Shown here: piece by piece, positions 24,848-40,080 of the stretch
Layout of the letters: each line of letters opens with the position of its first letter
How positions within the stretch are numbered: the first letter of the stretch is position 1
Assembly: GCA_016124635.1 (NCBI GenBank)
Contig: WGNJ01000004.1
Coordinates: 62,001-126,000 of the forward strand
From: Alphaproteobacteria bacterium
GTDB lineage: Bacteria > Pseudomonadota > Alphaproteobacteria > Micropepsales > Micropepsaceae
Length of the DNA stretch: 64,000 nucleotides
Direction: 5' to 3'
Program-made: the position numbers and the translations under genes
The notes under the pieces: generated by a model
The model's input: the letters and a program-made list of their open reading frames with translations, nothing else
Told to the model about the DNA's origin: nothing
The model's database searches: none

Positions 24848-25657
24848 ATGGCCCCGCTCTCGCGCGTCGACCACGTCATCATCGCAGTTAAAAACCTTGC
24901 GGATGCGGCGGCGACCTATCGCAGGCTCGGTTTCACGCTGACGCCGCGCGGCCTGCATGAGGGCCGCGGTACCGGCAATCACTGCATCATGTTCAAGAAC
25001 AGCTACATCGAGCTGCTCGGCATCGTCGATGATATCGGCGCCAAAGGCCGTCTCGCCGAGCGTGTCAACGCTCGCGGCGAAGGCGGTATGGGAATTGCCT
25101 ACGGCGCCGACGACGCCGACAAAGCGGCCGCGGCGCTACGTACCGCAGGCATCGCCGCCGAAGATCCGAATGAGCTCTCGCGCCCACTCGAGTTGGACGG
25201 CGAGCGAGAGATGGTTCGCTTCCGCAATGTCATGATGCCGGGCTTGACGCTGCCGAACGTCATGCAATTCGTCTGCACCCATCTGACGCCGGAGCTCACC
25301 CGCGCCCGCCATGAGTGGCAATTGCACCCGAACGGCGCGACGGGAATCGCTGAGATCTTCGTCGCCACCGAGAGCCCGGCAAGTCGTGTGGCCGAGCAAG
25401 AGTCGCTCTACGGCGGCGTACTGACGAACGTACGGATTACACTATCGAAACGAGACGACCTAAAGGCGCGCTTCGGCAAAGCGCTGGACGGCGCGCCGCT
25501 CGATGGCGTCGTCGCGCTGTCCGTGACTGTCAACGAACCGGACGCAACCGCCGCCATGTTGGAGATGGCCAAGGTCCCGCACAACGAGGTTGGTGACGCT
25601 GTCATCGTGCCGGCTTCCGCCGCACATGGCGTCGCGCTGCAATTTGCGGAAGACTAA
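24848..25657 (+). CDS. VOC family protein (glyoxalase-like domain)
   Basis: A 269-residue protein. N-terminal VDHVIIAVKNLADAAATYRRLGFTLTPRG is the typical metal-binding beta-alpha-beta start of the vicinal-oxygen-chelate fold; IELLGIVDD follows. The pattern and length fit the Glyoxalase_3-like group. The reaction is not identifiable. ATG at 24848 (4 bases after the stop of the aminopeptidase gene) is preferred to a longer frame, which overlaps it. It is in the same direction as the nitrilase, 18 bases further. Confidence 0.85.
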   Translation: MAPLSRVDHVIIAVKNLADAAATYRRLGFTLTPRGLHEGRGTGNHCIMFKNSYIELLGIVDDIGAKGRLAERVNARGEGGMGIAYGADDADKAAAALRTAGIAAEDPNELSRPLELDGEREMVRFRNVMMPGLTLPNVMQFVCTHLTPELTRARHEWQLHPNGATGIAEIFVATESPASRVAEQESLYGGVLTNVRITLSKRDDLKARFGKALDGAPLDGVVALSVTVNEPDATAAMLEMAKVPHNEVGDAVIVPASAAHGVALQFAED

Positions 25658-25675
25658 ACGGCGGAGGAACTGCGC

Positions 25676-30422
<4,747 letters not shown>

Positions 30423-30445
30423 CGTTTCCGAAGGCTAAGCCAGAA

Positions 30446-31285
30446 TCAGAAGACAGACGACCAGGCTTTGGTGATCCAGGATTTTTCGTCGGGTTTCTGC
30501 GTTACTTCGATCTTGTTCTCGACGAGCAGATTGTAGCTGTCCTGGTACCAGTCCGACCCCGGGTAGTTGTAGCCGAGCACGGCCGCCGCCGTCTGCGCCT
30601 CCTTCTTGACGCCGAGCGACAGGTAGCATTCGACGAGCCGATGCAGTGCTTCCGGCACGTGGCTGGTCGTCTGGTACTTTTCGATGACCGTCCGGAAGCG
30701 GTTGATCGCGGCGACGAATTCGCCCCGACGCAAATAGTAACGGCCGATTGCCATCTCCTTGCCGGCCAAGTGGTCGCGCGTCAGGTCGAGCTTAAGACGC
30801 GCGTCGCGCGCGTAGTCCGTCTGCGGGAAACGACGGATGAGTTCATTGAGCGCGGCCATCGCCTGCTCCGTCCGGCGCTGATCGCGACCGACGTCGACGA
30901 TCTGCTCATAGAGCGATACGGCCTTCAGATAATAGGCGTAGGGCGCTTCCTTGTTGCCGGGATGCAGCGTGATGAAGCGGTCCGCCGCCGTTATGGCCTC
31001 GGTGTACTTGTTGGCCTGGTAGTAGCAATAGGCGGACATCAGGATGGCGCGGCGCGCCCACACCGAATAGGGATGCTGACGCTCAACCTCGTCGAATCCC
31101 TGCGCGCATTGTTGCCAATTGTCGGCATCGAGCTGCACGAGTGCATCGCTATAGAGTTTCTCCGGCGGTGCCTCGGCCATCTCCTTCGGTGTGGTGTCGT
31201 CGCCGGCGCAGGCTGACAAAGTGAAAGCCGTGATCAGCGCGACCAGACAGCGACGGATGGGAAAGCGAAACGCAACGTTCGACAT
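30446..31285 (-). CDS. bamD: Outer membrane assembly lipoprotein BamD
   Basis: A 279-residue lipoprotein. A signal peptide with lipobox LSAC (C26) follows a basic start (FRFPIRRCL). The body is five tetratricopeptide-like repeats (YSDALVQLDADNWQQCAQ..., YYQANKYTEAITAADRFI..., YYLRRGEFVAAINRFRTVI). BamD is an essential periplasmic subunit of the BAM complex that inserts beta-barrel proteins. ATG at 31285 fits the signal peptide better than a longer upstream frame. It lies 210 bases downstream of lpxC, beyond the lpxC terminator, so it may have its own promoter. Confidence 0.92.
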   Translation of the reverse strand: MSNVAFRFPIRRCLVALITAFTLSACAGDDTTPKEMAEAPPEKLYSDALVQLDADNWQQCAQGFDEVERQHPYSVWARRAILMSAYCYYQANKYTEAITAADRFITLHPGNKEAPYAYYLKAVSLYEQIVDVGRDQRRTEQAMAALNELIRRFPQTDYARDARLKLDLTRDHLAGKEMAIGRYYLRRGEFVAAINRFRTVIEKYQTTSHVPEALHRLVECYLSLGVKKEAQTAAAVLGYNYPGSDWYQDSYNLLVENKIEVTQKPDEKSWITKAWSSVF

Positions 31286-31443
31286 CGGGCTCTTTACGTG
31301 TGTTCGAGGGAGCGAAGGCAAAGCGAGCGAGGCCAGATTTGCGGCGGTTTTACCGTAAGCTTGCGCCGCAGGCTAGCCACGAGCACACCCTGAAAGTGTA
31401 ACAAAAGTCAGGAATCTCCCAGAGTTCTCCGCAGTGGGCGAAC

Positions 31444-31480
31444 CAAACAAAAACGCCGCGGCTTGACCGCGGCGCTTTTG
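31444..31480 (-). terminator. Rho-independent terminator of lpxC
   Basis: On the minus strand CGCCGCGG, loop TCAAG and CCGCGGCG form an 8-bp stem followed by TTTTTGTTT. It is 22 bases past the lpxC stop, so the bamD-recN-ligA group is probably transcribed separately or by read-through. Confidence 0.88.
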
Positions 31481-31495
31481 CAAAATCGATGGACC

Positions 31496-32419
31496 CTACT
31501 CCGCTGCGGCCAACATGGCGGCATAGCGATCCGCTGCCGGGGCCGTGCGGCGCGCATGCAGCGTGACCATTTCCCACGCCGACCGGCGGGCGAAGAGTTC
31601 GCGCAGCAGGCGATTGTTCAGGGCGTGACCCGTCTTGAAGCCCCGGAAGGTGCCGAAAATCGGCGCCCCGGCGAGCGACATGTCGCCGACGACATCCAAG
31701 AGCTTGTGGCGCACGAACTCGTCGGAATAACGCAAACCGCCTTCATTCATGATGCGGTCGCCGTCTACGACGATCGAATTCGTCAGCGAGCCGCCGAGCG
31801 CATGGCCCTGGCTCTGCAGATACTCGACCTCGTGGCGGAAACCGAAGGTACGCGCCCGGGCGAGCTCGGCTTTGAAGGCCATGGGATCGAGATCGAACGA
31901 ATAGAACTGCCGATCGATCACCGGGCAGTTTTCAAACGCGATTTCGAGTTCGGCGGAGAAGCCGATGCCGGGCGAGAGTTCAGCGTACTTGTCGCCGTCT
32001 TCAACGCGAACCGTTTCGCGGATACGGACCGCGCGCTGGGGCGCGGATTGCTGAACGAGGCCGGCACATTCGAGAAGGAAGACGAACGGTGCGGAGCTGC
32101 CGTCCATGATCGGCACTTCCGGTCCGTCGATTTCGCAAATTACGTTGGTCACGCCGCAGCCGATGATCGCGGCCATCAGATGCTCGACCGTGTGGACTTT
32201 GACGCCGTAGACGTTGCCGATGGTGGTGCCGAGACGGGTATCCGTAACCCTGTCGTAGCGCGCCGGCACGACGCCTGCGATTCCAGCGTGGTCGGTCCGG
32301 CGGAAGACGACGCCAGTCCCCTCAGGCGCCGGTAGAAGAGTTAGGGTGGAAAGGATGCCAGTGTGTACCCCCACACCTTGGCAAACCATCTTGTTCTTGA
32401 TCGTCGTCTGAAGCGCCAT
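31496..32419 (-). CDS. lpxC: UDP-3-O-acyl-N-acetylglucosamine deacetylase LpxC
   Basis: A 307-residue enzyme. Zinc ligands are H80 (HTVEHLMA), H238 and D242 (HKLLDVVGD), and the catalytic glutamate is E79, all as in known LpxC. It commits precursor to lipid A in the cytoplasm. The N-terminus LQTTIKNKMVCQGVGVHTG is typical. The ATG is preceded by TGAGGGG. It follows ftsZ after a 355-base gap that must hold its promoter, and it has its own terminator. Confidence 0.97.
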   Translation of the reverse strand: MALQTTIKNKMVCQGVGVHTGILSTLTLLPAPEGTGVVFRRTDHAGIAGVVPARYDRVTDTRLGTTIGNVYGVKVHTVEHLMAAIIGCGVTNVICEIDGPEVPIMDGSSAPFVFLLECAGLVQQSAPQRAVRIRETVRVEDGDKYAELSPGIGFSAELEIAFENCPVIDRQFYSFDLDPMAFKAELARARTFGFRHEVEYLQSQGHALGGSLTNSIVVDGDRIMNEGGLRYSDEFVRHKLLDVVGDMSLAGAPIFGTFRGFKTGHALNNRLLRELFARRSAWEMVTLHARRTAPAADRYAAMLAAAE

Positions 32420-32774
32420 TACCCCTCACACACACAACCGGCTGTCCGGACAATTCGGCCGACGCCGACCCAATTGTCGCCATAGTCAGGCAACGGTGCA
32501 GACCGCCGCCCCCACAGCTTCCGAACAGCACCTTCCCCCTCAGTCGGGCGCTGCCCTTGAACACCACTGCAACGGGAAATTGTCCTTAACACCCAGTTCC
32601 CGTACCTGTGGCTCCATCGCCGAGAAATTTCTAACAGTGTGCCCGAATCATACGAAATAACTCTTTGTTTCGCTTTGTTACGCGAGAGCCACATGGTTTT
32701 CTGGGGCTCGACAAGGCGCACGCGAATTAACCCTAACAAATCAGGCGCTTTGCTTGGGTTTTGGCACGGCATGT
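32420..32774 (-). promoter_or_regulatory. Intergenic leader between ftsZ and lpxC
   Basis: 355 bases without a convincing gene. AT-rich stretches (for example around 32630-32740) stand out in this GC-rich region and could hold the lpxC promoter and the end of the ftsZ transcript. No clear terminator hairpin or operator was found; short reading frames here have no family features. Confidence 0.4.
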
Positions 32775-34466
32775 TTAGTTGGCCTGACGCCGTAAGAAGG
32801 CCGGGATCTCGAGCTGATCCTCGCTAGCCAGAGTTGTTCGAACCTCTTCTGCAGCAACCTTTGATCGGGCGGTCGCCGGTAAGACGCGCGCCTCGTTCGA
32901 TTCCAACGAAGGTGATTCGACCGGCAATCGCAGACTGCTTGCGGCCGAACTGGAGCGAGGCTTGCGCTCGGCGGCCGCTGGCTCCGACCTGCCGCCGATA
33001 TTGATGCCCAGGATGTTGAACCCGCCTCGCTTCTTCGGTTTGCGTTCGGGGTCCATGCGCAATCCCGGCCGCATGTGGGCCGCGATCCGCTGGCGCGCTG
33101 CTTCGCGAGGATCCGGTCCCAAGGCGTCGATCATGCCCGAATCGAAGTCGTGGCTCTCGGCATGCCCCCGCATGGCGGCGGCAAGCTGAGATGGCTTCAA
33201 GTAGGCGCCGGCCTTGCCCTCCATGGTCGCAGGCGCACTCGGTGCCGCATCGATTGGTGGAGTGGCCATCGCCTCCTGATCGGCGGCGAGTCCCGCCAGC
33301 ATGATCTCGCTTTGCAGCGCGTGAACGGGATTCGGGACCTCGATCTTCGCCTCCTGAGGCATGATCGGGGTCGGTGCTTCAACCGCGCGGCGAATTTCGA
33401 CCTTCGACTCCGTCGCCGAGAAAGCGGCGCCAGGGCGGACGATGCGCGGCGCCTCGGCTTGTGCCTGCGATGTCGCCTTGGGCGTGACCTGAGCCTTGAC
33501 CTCGCTCGAGATGCCCGTCGCGACGACAGACACCCGCATGCTGCCGTCAAGCTTCTCGTCGAACGTCGAGCCGACGATGATATTGGCCTCCGGATCGACT
33601 TCGGCTCGGATCTTGTTGGCGGCTTCGTCGACCTCGAACAACGTCAGGTCCATACCGCCGGTGATGTTGATCAGGACGCCTTTGGCGCCTTTCATCGAGG
33701 AATGATCAAGCAGCGGGTTGGAGATGGCGGCTTCCGCCGCTTCGATCGCCCGGCGTTCACCCGACGCCTCGCCGGTGCCCATCATCGCCTTGCCCATCTC
33801 GCTCATCACGGTGCGCACGTCGCCGAAATCGAGATTGATGAGGCCGGGCATCACCATGAGGTCGGTGATGCCACGCACGCCGGAATAGAGCACGTCGTCT
33901 GCAATCTCGAAGGCTTTGGCGAACGTCGTCTTTTCGTTGGCGACACGGAATAGGTTTTGGTTCGGGATGACGATCAGCGTATCGACGAATTCTTGGAGCT
34001 TGTGAATTCCGTCCTCGGCAATGCGCATACGGCGCTGCCCCTCGAACGCGAACGGCTTTGTCACGACGCCGACGGTGAGCACCCCGAGTTCACGCGCAAT
34101 GCGCGCAATGATCGGCGCGCCGCCCGTGCCCGTGCCGCCGCCCATACCGGCCGTGATGAAAGCCATGTGGCTGCCGGCCAAGCAGTCCTTGATCTCTTCA
34201 ACGCTCTCCTCTGCCGCCGCTGTCCCAATCTCAGGACGCGAGCCGGCACCAAGGCCGGACGTGAGCTTCGAGCCGATCTGCACGCGCCGTTGCGCCTTGG
34301 AGTGGGCAAGCGCCTGTGCGTCGGTGTTCGCGACGATGAATTCGACGCCCTCGAGTTGCGAGGCGACCATGTTGTTGACGGCATTGCCGCCTGCACCGCC
34401 GACGCCGACCACGAGGATCCGCGGTTTGACCTCGGTGAAATCCGGTGCCTTCAGATTAATGGCCAT
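32775..34466 (-). CDS. ftsZ: Cell division protein FtsZ
   Basis: A 563-residue tubulin homologue. Glycine-rich GTP loop GGGTGTGG (about 109-116), ITAGMGG before it, and T7-loop region [11 protein letters not shown] are conserved. After the globular part (about 1-320) comes a long, proline/alanine-rich linker, then the terminal [10 protein letters not shown] tail that binds FtsA and other partners. The linker is much longer than in E. coli (383 residues in total) but long linkers are known in Hyphomicrobiales. FtsZ polymerises at midcell to form the Z-ring. It is 72 bases from ftsA. Confidence 0.97.
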   Translation of the reverse strand: MAINLKAPDFTEVKPRILVVGVGGAGGNAVNNMVASQLEGVEFIVANTDAQALAHSKAQRRVQIGSKLTSGLGAGSRPEIGTAAAEESVEEIKDCLAGSHMAFITAGMGGGTGTGGAPIIARIARELGVLTVGVVTKPFAFEGQRRMRIAEDGIHKLQEFVDTLIVIPNQNLFRVANEKTTFAKAFEIADDVLYSGVRGITDLMVMPGLINLDFGDVRTVMSEMGKAMMGTGEASGERRAIEAAEAAISNPLLDHSSMKGAKGVLINITGGMDLTLFEVDEAANKIRAEVDPEANIIVGSTFDEKLDGSMRVSVVATGISSEVKAQVTPKATSQAQAEAPRIVRPGAAFSATESKVEIRRAVEAPTPIMPQEAKIEVPNPVHALQSEIMLAGLAADQEAMATPPIDAAPSAPATMEGKAGAYLKPSQLAAAMRGHAESHDFDSGMIDALGPDPREAARQRIAAHMRPGLRMDPERKPKKRGGFNILGINIGGRSEPAAAERKPRSSSAASSLRLPVESPSLESNEARVLPATARSKVAAEEVRTTLASEDQLEIPAFLRRQAN

Positions 34467-34538
34467 CTCTAACTCTCCATGTTCGTCGCCTTCCCTTCTT
34501 TCGACACAGCCACCATCGGCGCGCGTTTTCGCGTCGCC

Positions 34539-35858
34539 CTAAAAGTTGTCTCTGAACCAGCGGGTGATCCCCGCGAATCCATATGTTCCGTAAGCTCGAA
34601 CCGGCAGGACGTCTTCGACTTCGCCGTCTTCGATCAGTTCGTTGGTGCGGCTCGCCGCCCACTGCGCCAATCCTGCGCAAGTGGAGAACGCTGCACCGCC
34701 CGCCGCCTCGGCCAGGCCCGCGATCCGGGCCGGACGACCGAGACGTACTTGCTTCGACAGAATGCGCGCCGCGATCTCGCGCGCGCCATTTAATTGACTG
34801 GCGCCGCCCGTAAGCACGACGCGGCGGCCCGCGATCGACTCGAGGCCGCTTTCTTGCAGCCTGTCCCGCACAAGCTCGAACGTCTCCTCGAGCCTCGGCG
34901 TAATGATCCCCGTCAATACAGAGCGCGGCAGATGACTCACCGCGTCGGGGTCATCCTCTCCGACTTGCGGGATCGTCATGATTTCTTGGGCATCCGTCGG
35001 GCTGGACAGCGCGCTGCCGTAGAGCGTCTTCATCCGCTCGGCGTGCGCCAGCGTCGTCGACAATCCGCGCGCCAAATCCATCGTGATGTGATTGCCACCG
35101 ATCGGCAGCACATCGGCCATGATCAAATTGCCGTCGAAGAACACGCCGATCGAGGTCGTGCCGCCGCCCATGTCGAGCACGGTAACGCCCAGATCCATTT
35201 CGTCAGCGACGAGCGAAGCAAGACCGCTCGCATAGGGAACGACCACTTTGCCGGCAACATCGAGATGACAGCGCTGAACGCACGTCTCCAAATTTCGGAT
35301 CGGGCTTTGCGCTGCCGTCACGACGTGCATGGAGACGCCGAGGCGGTCGCCGTACATCCCGCGCGGATCGCGAATGCCGCGGCTGCCGTCGATCGAATAA
35401 CTTCCGGGTGCGCAATAGACGACCTCGCGGTCGCCCGACGCGATTTGCTCGCGGCCGTGCTGGTGTGCCTGCCGAAGATCCTGCGCGCCGACCTCATGAC
35501 CGGCAATCGAAACTTCGACTCTGATCGTTCTCGTCGTCGGCTGACCGCAGCTGATGCCGATGATCGCATCGCGCAGCGTGATGCCCGCCATGTCTTCTGC
35601 TTGCTCGACGGCGGCGCGAATCGCTTCCTCGGCGGCATCCATGTCGACGACGGTACCGGCGCGCACACCGCGGCTGACCTGATGACCGATGCCGAGCACG
35701 CGAAGGTTGGACTGGCCTGAGATGCGCGAATTGTCGGCCTTGACGATGAAGCAAGCGACCTTGGTCGAGCCGACATCGAGCGCGCCGATGATCCCCGGCT
35801 TTACCGGATATAGGCCCTTGTCACTGCCGAAGCGCTTACCGAACCGACCGATCATCAA
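34539..35858 (-). CDS. ftsA: Cell division protein FtsA
   Basis: A 439-residue actin-like ATPase. Actin-fold motifs are visible: phosphate-1 GALDVGSTKVACF, phosphate-2 VLDMGGGTTSIGVF and the adenosine segment VVLTGGASQLNG. The C-terminal VPAYGTYGFAG... amphipathic helix region ITRWFRDNF anchors FtsA to the inner membrane. It links FtsZ to the division machinery. Its ATG overlaps the ftsQ stop (ATGA). Confidence 0.96.
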   Translation of the reverse strand: MMIGRFGKRFGSDKGLYPVKPGIIGALDVGSTKVACFIVKADNSRISGQSNLRVLGIGHQVSRGVRAGTVVDMDAAEEAIRAAVEQAEDMAGITLRDAIIGISCGQPTTRTIRVEVSIAGHEVGAQDLRQAHQHGREQIASGDREVVYCAPGSYSIDGSRGIRDPRGMYGDRLGVSMHVVTAAQSPIRNLETCVQRCHLDVAGKVVVPYASGLASLVADEMDLGVTVLDMGGGTTSIGVFFDGNLIMADVLPIGGNHITMDLARGLSTTLAHAERMKTLYGSALSSPTDAQEIMTIPQVGEDDPDAVSHLPRSVLTGIITPRLEETFELVRDRLQESGLESIAGRRVVLTGGASQLNGAREIAARILSKQVRLGRPARIAGLAEAAGGAAFSTCAGLAQWAASRTNELIEDGEVEDVLPVRAYGTYGFAGITRWFRDNF

Positions 35859-36802
35859 GTATCCCTGCCGCCCGCCGGCTTGCGCGCCGGTGGGGTGAGA
35901 GGCAGTGCTTGCGGCAGCTTGACGATCAGGCGATCCGGAAACCTTAGGTCGATCGCCTTGATATCCCGGCTGAGAATGTCCTGTTCGCGTGCAAGCCGAA
36001 CAAGCTCAGCCAAAGCTGCTTCTGCACCTTCCTCTGGCAGGCGTACTTCAACACCGTTATCAAGTCGTAAATTCCAACGTCTGTCGCCAACTCTCACGGC
36101 GGCCTTCACGTGATCTCTGAGCTGTGGCTGACGCGCCAGTAGGTCGAGCAAACCAGGCGCCGCTCGATCGGCTCCCTTGCCCACCACGAGAGGCAAATTC
36201 GTGAAGCGGGTGACGTCCTGTCCCGAAATCGCATGTCCCGTGCGATCAAGGACGGCGAGCTCTCCCTCGCTCTGCCAAATGGCGACCGGCTTGCGCTCGA
36301 CCACGCGTACATAGATGCGATCGGGCCAAACCCGGCGCACTTCGGCCGAGCGAACCCAAGGCAAAGCCTCGAGACGCGCGCGAGCCTCATCGACGTCGAC
36401 ATCCTTCATCAGCGTGCCGCGCTTGATGCCGAGCATCCGGATAATATCGGTCCGTGCCGTTTCCGCCCGCCCCTCAAGGACCACGCTCTGTACCGTCAGG
36501 CCCGCATCGGCCATGAGGGAGTCAAAGCTTTCGCCAGCGCGATCCCAGGCAGCCTGTACGTGCCCGCCGGCAAAAAGCCCGCCGACCACAACGACGACGA
36601 AGAACACCGCCAGAACAAAGCCCCACTTGAACGAGCTACGTACCGCCGACTTGAGCGACCCGGCCCAACGGCTTGTGAAGCTGGAATTGCGACGGCCACG
36701 CTTCGATCGGCGCCTCGATTTGCGGCGCGCCGATGGCTTCCGCCGCGGACGGGGCGGCGGATCGTCATCGAAATCATCGTCGGCGATGGCTACCGCTCGC
36801 AC
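35855..36802 (-). CDS. ftsQ: Cell division protein FtsQ
   Basis: About 315 residues. A long basic cytoplasmic tail ([20 protein letters not shown]) precedes one membrane helix (about residues 68-88), then a POTRA domain starting [21 protein letters not shown] and a periplasmic FtsQ domain ([21 protein letters not shown]). The longest frame begins at ATG 36829, but a GTG at 36802 with GGAGG 7 bases upstream is better placed and overlaps the ddl stop by only 13 bases. FtsQ bridges FtsL/FtsB and the rest of the divisome. It overlaps ftsA. Confidence 0.92.
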   Translation of the reverse strand: MRAVAIADDDFDDDPPPRPRRKPSARRKSRRRSKRGRRNSSFTSRWAGSLKSAVRSSFKWGFVLAVFFVVVVVGGLFAGGHVQAAWDRAGESFDSLMADAGLTVQSVVLEGRAETARTDIIRMLGIKRGTLMKDVDVDEARARLEALPWVRSAEVRRVWPDRIYVRVVERKPVAIWQSEGELAVLDRTGHAISGQDVTRFTNLPLVVGKGADRAAPGLLDLLARQPQLRDHVKAAVRVGDRRWNLRLDNGVEVRLPEEGAEAALAELVRLAREQDILSRDIKAIDLRFPDRLIVKLPQALPLTPPARKPAGGRDT

Positions 36803-37716
36803 GAAGCATCCTCCACCAGCCAGCGGCATAACGCGCCGTAGCTGGTTCCGTTGTAGGCGGCCTGCTCGGGCACGAGCGACGTTGGGGTCATACCTGGCTG
36901 CGTGTTCACCTCGAGGATGATCATGCGGCCCGGCTCGCCCTTCGTGTCGTCATAGCGAAGATCCGTACGGCTGACGCCACGGCAGCCCAGCGCTGCATGC
37001 GCGCGCGTCGCAATATCGAGCGCCTGCTCGTATGCCTGTTTGCTGATCTTCGCCGGAATCACGTGCATCGAGCCTCCGGGAGCATACTTGGCGTCAAAAT
37101 CATAAAATTCCGTCTTCGGAACGATATCTGTGACGCCGAGTGCCTTGCCGTTCATGACGGCAACCGTGAGTTCCCTTCCCGGCACGTACTCCTCGACCAT
37201 CACATCTTCGCCAAGATGCCATTTTGCGCTCGTGAGTTCCGACGGCGGCCGGTTGTCGCCGGGACGAATAATGAACACGCCGACGCTCGACCCCTGTGCC
37301 ACCGGCTTGATGACATATGGCGGCTTCATCACGGTGCCTTTGGCGGCTTCGTGACGTGACGCGATCTTGTCGGCGACGACAGGCAGCCCCGCGGCGCGGA
37401 ACACGGCCTTCGCGCGCTCTTTGTGCATCGCGAGCGCGGACGCCAACACGCCCGAATGCGTGTAAGGAATGCCTAAGACTTCCAACAAACCCTGAACGCA
37501 GCCGTCTTCGCCCCACTGACCGTGCAAGGCGTTAAAGCAGACATCGGGCTTCAGCGTTGTCAGGACATCGGCGAGATCACGACCAACATCGACCTCGGTG
37601 ACTTTGAAACCTTCCTCACGCAATGCTTTCGCACAGCCCTCGCCGGTGACCAAGCTGACTGGACGTTCCGCAGACCAACCGCCCTTCAACACGGCGACAT
37701 GCTTTTGTGCGGTCAT
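36790..37716 (-). CDS. ddl: D-alanine--D-alanine ligase
   Basis: A 308-residue ATP-grasp enzyme. [17 protein letters not shown], the [15 protein letters not shown] phosphate-binding strand, the [13 protein letters not shown] segment, and [18 protein letters not shown] are conserved. It makes D-Ala-D-Ala for the peptidoglycan stem peptide. The ATG overlaps the murB stop and its end overlaps the ftsQ start. Confidence 0.97.
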   Translation of the reverse strand: MTAQKHVAVLKGGWSAERPVSLVTGEGCAKALREEGFKVTEVDVGRDLADVLTTLKPDVCFNALHGQWGEDGCVQGLLEVLGIPYTHSGVLASALAMHKERAKAVFRAAGLPVVADKIASRHEAAKGTVMKPPYVIKPVAQGSSVGVFIIRPGDNRPPSELTSAKWHLGEDVMVEEYVPGRELTVAVMNGKALGVTDIVPKTEFYDFDAKYAPGGSMHVIPAKISKQAYEQALDIATRAHAALGCRGVSRTDLRYDDTKGEPGRMIILEVNTQPGMTPTSLVPEQAAYNGTSYGALCRWLVEDASCER

Positions 37717-38645
37717 GATTGGCCTCCGAACCTACCGATACGTTTGATTTCCCACTCGAGCTCTACGCCGCTTGCAGCCTTCACTTTGGCGCGAACTTCT
37801 TCACCCAATGCCTCAATATCGTCGCCGGTCGCGGCCCCATGATTGATCAAGAAGTTGCAATGAAGTGTTGAGACCTCGGCATCACCGCGCCGCAATCCCC
37901 TGCAGCCCGCCTGATCGATCAGCTGCCATGCCTTGTGGCCGGGCGGATTCTTGAACGTGGAACCGCCGGTTCGGCTCTTGATCGGCTGCGTCGCCGAGCG
38001 CGCTTCGGTGATTTCGTTCATCCGCGTTTCGATCGCCGCCTTCTCGCCGGGCGCTCCTTCGAATACGGCTTCGACGAAGACCAGATCGGCAGGCGCGCTC
38101 GAATGGCGATACGTGAATCCCATCTGCGCGTTGCCGTACACAACGCGCTCGCCGCGCCGATCGAGCGCAACCGCTTCAACCAAAACGTCTTTGAATTCAC
38201 GGCCATACGCGCCGGCATTCATCTTGAGACCGCCACCGACGGTACCGGGGATGCCGCGCATGAACTCGAGACCTGAGAGTCCGGCATCGAGCGCACCCTT
38301 CGCGACAGCAACATCGAGTGCCGCGGCGCCCGCGCGCACGCGGTTCGCACCTTCGGGCGTCACTTGAGAAAACCCGCGGCCCAAACGAATAACGACGCCC
38401 TCTATCCCACCGTCGCGCACCAACAAATTCGAGCCGACACCAACGATCGTGATCGGTACGTCATCCGGCACGCCACGCAGAAACGTGGCCAGGTCGTCGG
38501 TGTCCGTCGGCCAAAATAGAACGTCGGCGGGACCGCCTGCTCGAAACCAGGTCAAATCCTTCAGCATCGCGCGTGGCTGATACGTGCCACGCACCTTTGG
38601 CAGACGCGCGATGACGGAATCCGCCCCTGATGCGGCTGCACTCAT
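37713..38645 (-). CDS. murB: UDP-N-acetylenolpyruvoylglucosamine reductase MurB
   Basis: A 310-residue FAD enzyme. [34 protein letters not shown], and the [21 protein letters not shown]-binding part are plain; the [11 protein letters not shown] motif holds the catalytic serine and the C-terminal [16 protein letters not shown] is conserved. The layout is of type II MurB (no extra C-terminal domain segment as in E. coli). It reduces the enolpyruvyl group with NADPH. It overlaps ddl; 9 bases separate it from murC. Confidence 0.96.
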   Translation of the reverse strand: MSAAASGADSVIARLPKVRGTYQPRAMLKDLTWFRAGGPADVLFWPTDTDDLATFLRGVPDDVPITIVGVGSNLLVRDGGIEGVVIRLGRGFSQVTPEGANRVRAGAAALDVAVAKGALDAGLSGLEFMRGIPGTVGGGLKMNAGAYGREFKDVLVEAVALDRRGERVVYGNAQMGFTYRHSSAPADLVFVEAVFEGAPGEKAAIETRMNEITEARSATQPIKSRTGGSTFKNPPGHKAWQLIDQAGCRGLRRGDAEVSTLHCNFLINHGAATGDDIEALGEEVRAKVKAASGVELEWEIKRIGRFGGQS

Positions 38646-38654
38646 GAGCTACCT

Positions 38655-40067
38655 CTAACCGTCGCTCACGGACGCAAGTTGTCCGGGCAACGCGTTGGCC
38701 CAGCTTGTGATCGAGCCCGCACCCAAGCACACGACATAGTCGCCGGGCTTGGCGACCTCGGCGATCACCTTTGCCAAATCGTCGGGCGAGCGGAGCGGCA
38801 TCACGTGCCGATGGCCGTGTGCACGCATGCTTTCGATCAGCGTATCGCGCGTGATGCCTTCGATAGGCGCCTCGCCGGCCGGATAAACGTCCGACACGAT
38901 GACGGTGTCGGCGCCGTGCAAGCACGTCGAGAACTCGTGGAATAAGTCGCGCAATCGCGAATAGCGATGCGGCTGCAGCACCGCAATCACCCGCCCCATC
39001 GTTACTTGCCGGGCGGCCTTCATGACGGCCGCTATCTCGACGGGATGGTGCGCATAATCGTCGATGATCGTGACACCCTTCCAGACGCCGACGCGCGTAA
39101 AGCGCCGCCGCACGCCTTCGAACTGCGCCAACGCCTCGCGCATTGAGATGTCCGGAATGCCCAACTCCTTCGCGACCGCGACCGCGGCAAGCGAATCCTG
39201 CACGTTGTGTTCGCCCGGCATTGGCAGCGTCAGACCGGCAAGTGTCCGTTGTCCGCCCTTCACCCGATCCGAAATCAACACGTCGTAATGCGAAACACCG
39301 CCCTCGAAGCGCACATTGATGGCGCGCACATCCGCCTGCGGACCGAAGCCATATGTGATCAGACGCCGGTCGCTCACGCGGCCGATCATCGCCTGAACCT
39401 CGGGATGGTCGATGCAAAGCACCGCGAAACCATAAAACGGAATGTTCTCGACGAACGTGTCTAGCGCGCGCTTCAACCCTTCGAAGCCCTTGTAGTGGTC
39501 GAGGTGTTCGGGATCGATATTCGTGACGACTGCGATCGTCGCCGGCAGCTTGATGATCGTGCCGTCCGACTCGTCGGCCTCAACGACCATCCATTCGCCC
39601 TGCCCCAGCCGCGCGTTGGTCCCATAGGCGTTGATGATGCCGCCATTGATCACGGTCGGATCGAAACCGCCGGCCTCAAGCAGCGCCGCCACCATCGTTG
39701 TCGTCGTGGTCTTGCCGTGCGTGCCTGCGATCGCGACCGCGCTCTTCAAGCGCATCAATTCGGCCAACATTTCCGCGCGCTTGACCGTCGGTGTCAGGCG
39801 CGCTCTGGCGGCCGCGAGCTCCGGGTTGTCCGCCTTCACCGCCGATGAGTAGACGACGACGGCAGCGTCCCCGAGGTTGTCGGCGGAATGGCCGATCGCA
39901 ATCTTGATACCAAGTCCGCGCAAGCGCTTGACGTTTGCGCTTTCCGCCGCATCCGAACCTTGGATCTTGTAGCCGAGATTGTGCATCACCTCGGCAATGC
40001 CGCTCATGCCGATGCCGCCGATCCCGATAAAGTGCAACGGTCCGATTTGCAGAGGCAGGCGGGCCAT
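38655..40067 (-). CDS. murC: UDP-N-acetylmuramate--L-alanine ligase MurC
   Basis: A 470-residue Mur ligase. N-terminal [20 protein letters not shown] loop [14 protein letters not shown], and the Mur C-terminal region [12 protein letters not shown] are conserved. It adds the first L-alanine to UDP-MurNAc. The frame continues further upstream, but the ATG at 40067 ([12 protein letters not shown]) fits the family. 13 bases from murG. Confidence 0.97.
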   Translation of the reverse strand: MARLPLQIGPLHFIGIGGIGMSGIAEVMHNLGYKIQGSDAAESANVKRLRGLGIKIAIGHSADNLGDAAVVVYSSAVKADNPELAAARARLTPTVKRAEMLAELMRLKSAVAIAGTHGKTTTTTMVAALLEAGGFDPTVINGGIINAYGTNARLGQGEWMVVEADESDGTIIKLPATIAVVTNIDPEHLDHYKGFEGLKRALDTFVENIPFYGFAVLCIDHPEVQAMIGRVSDRRLITYGFGPQADVRAINVRFEGGVSHYDVLISDRVKGGQRTLAGLTLPMPGEHNVQDSLAAVAVAKELGIPDISMREALAQFEGVRRRFTRVGVWKGVTIIDDYAHHPVEIAAVMKAARQVTMGRVIAVLQPHRYSRLRDLFHEFSTCLHGADTVIVSDVYPAGEAPIEGITRDTLIESMRAHGHRHVMPLRSPDDLAKVIAEVAKPGDYVVCLGAGSITSWANALPGQLASVSDG

Positions 40068-40080
40068 GCGGACGTCTCTC

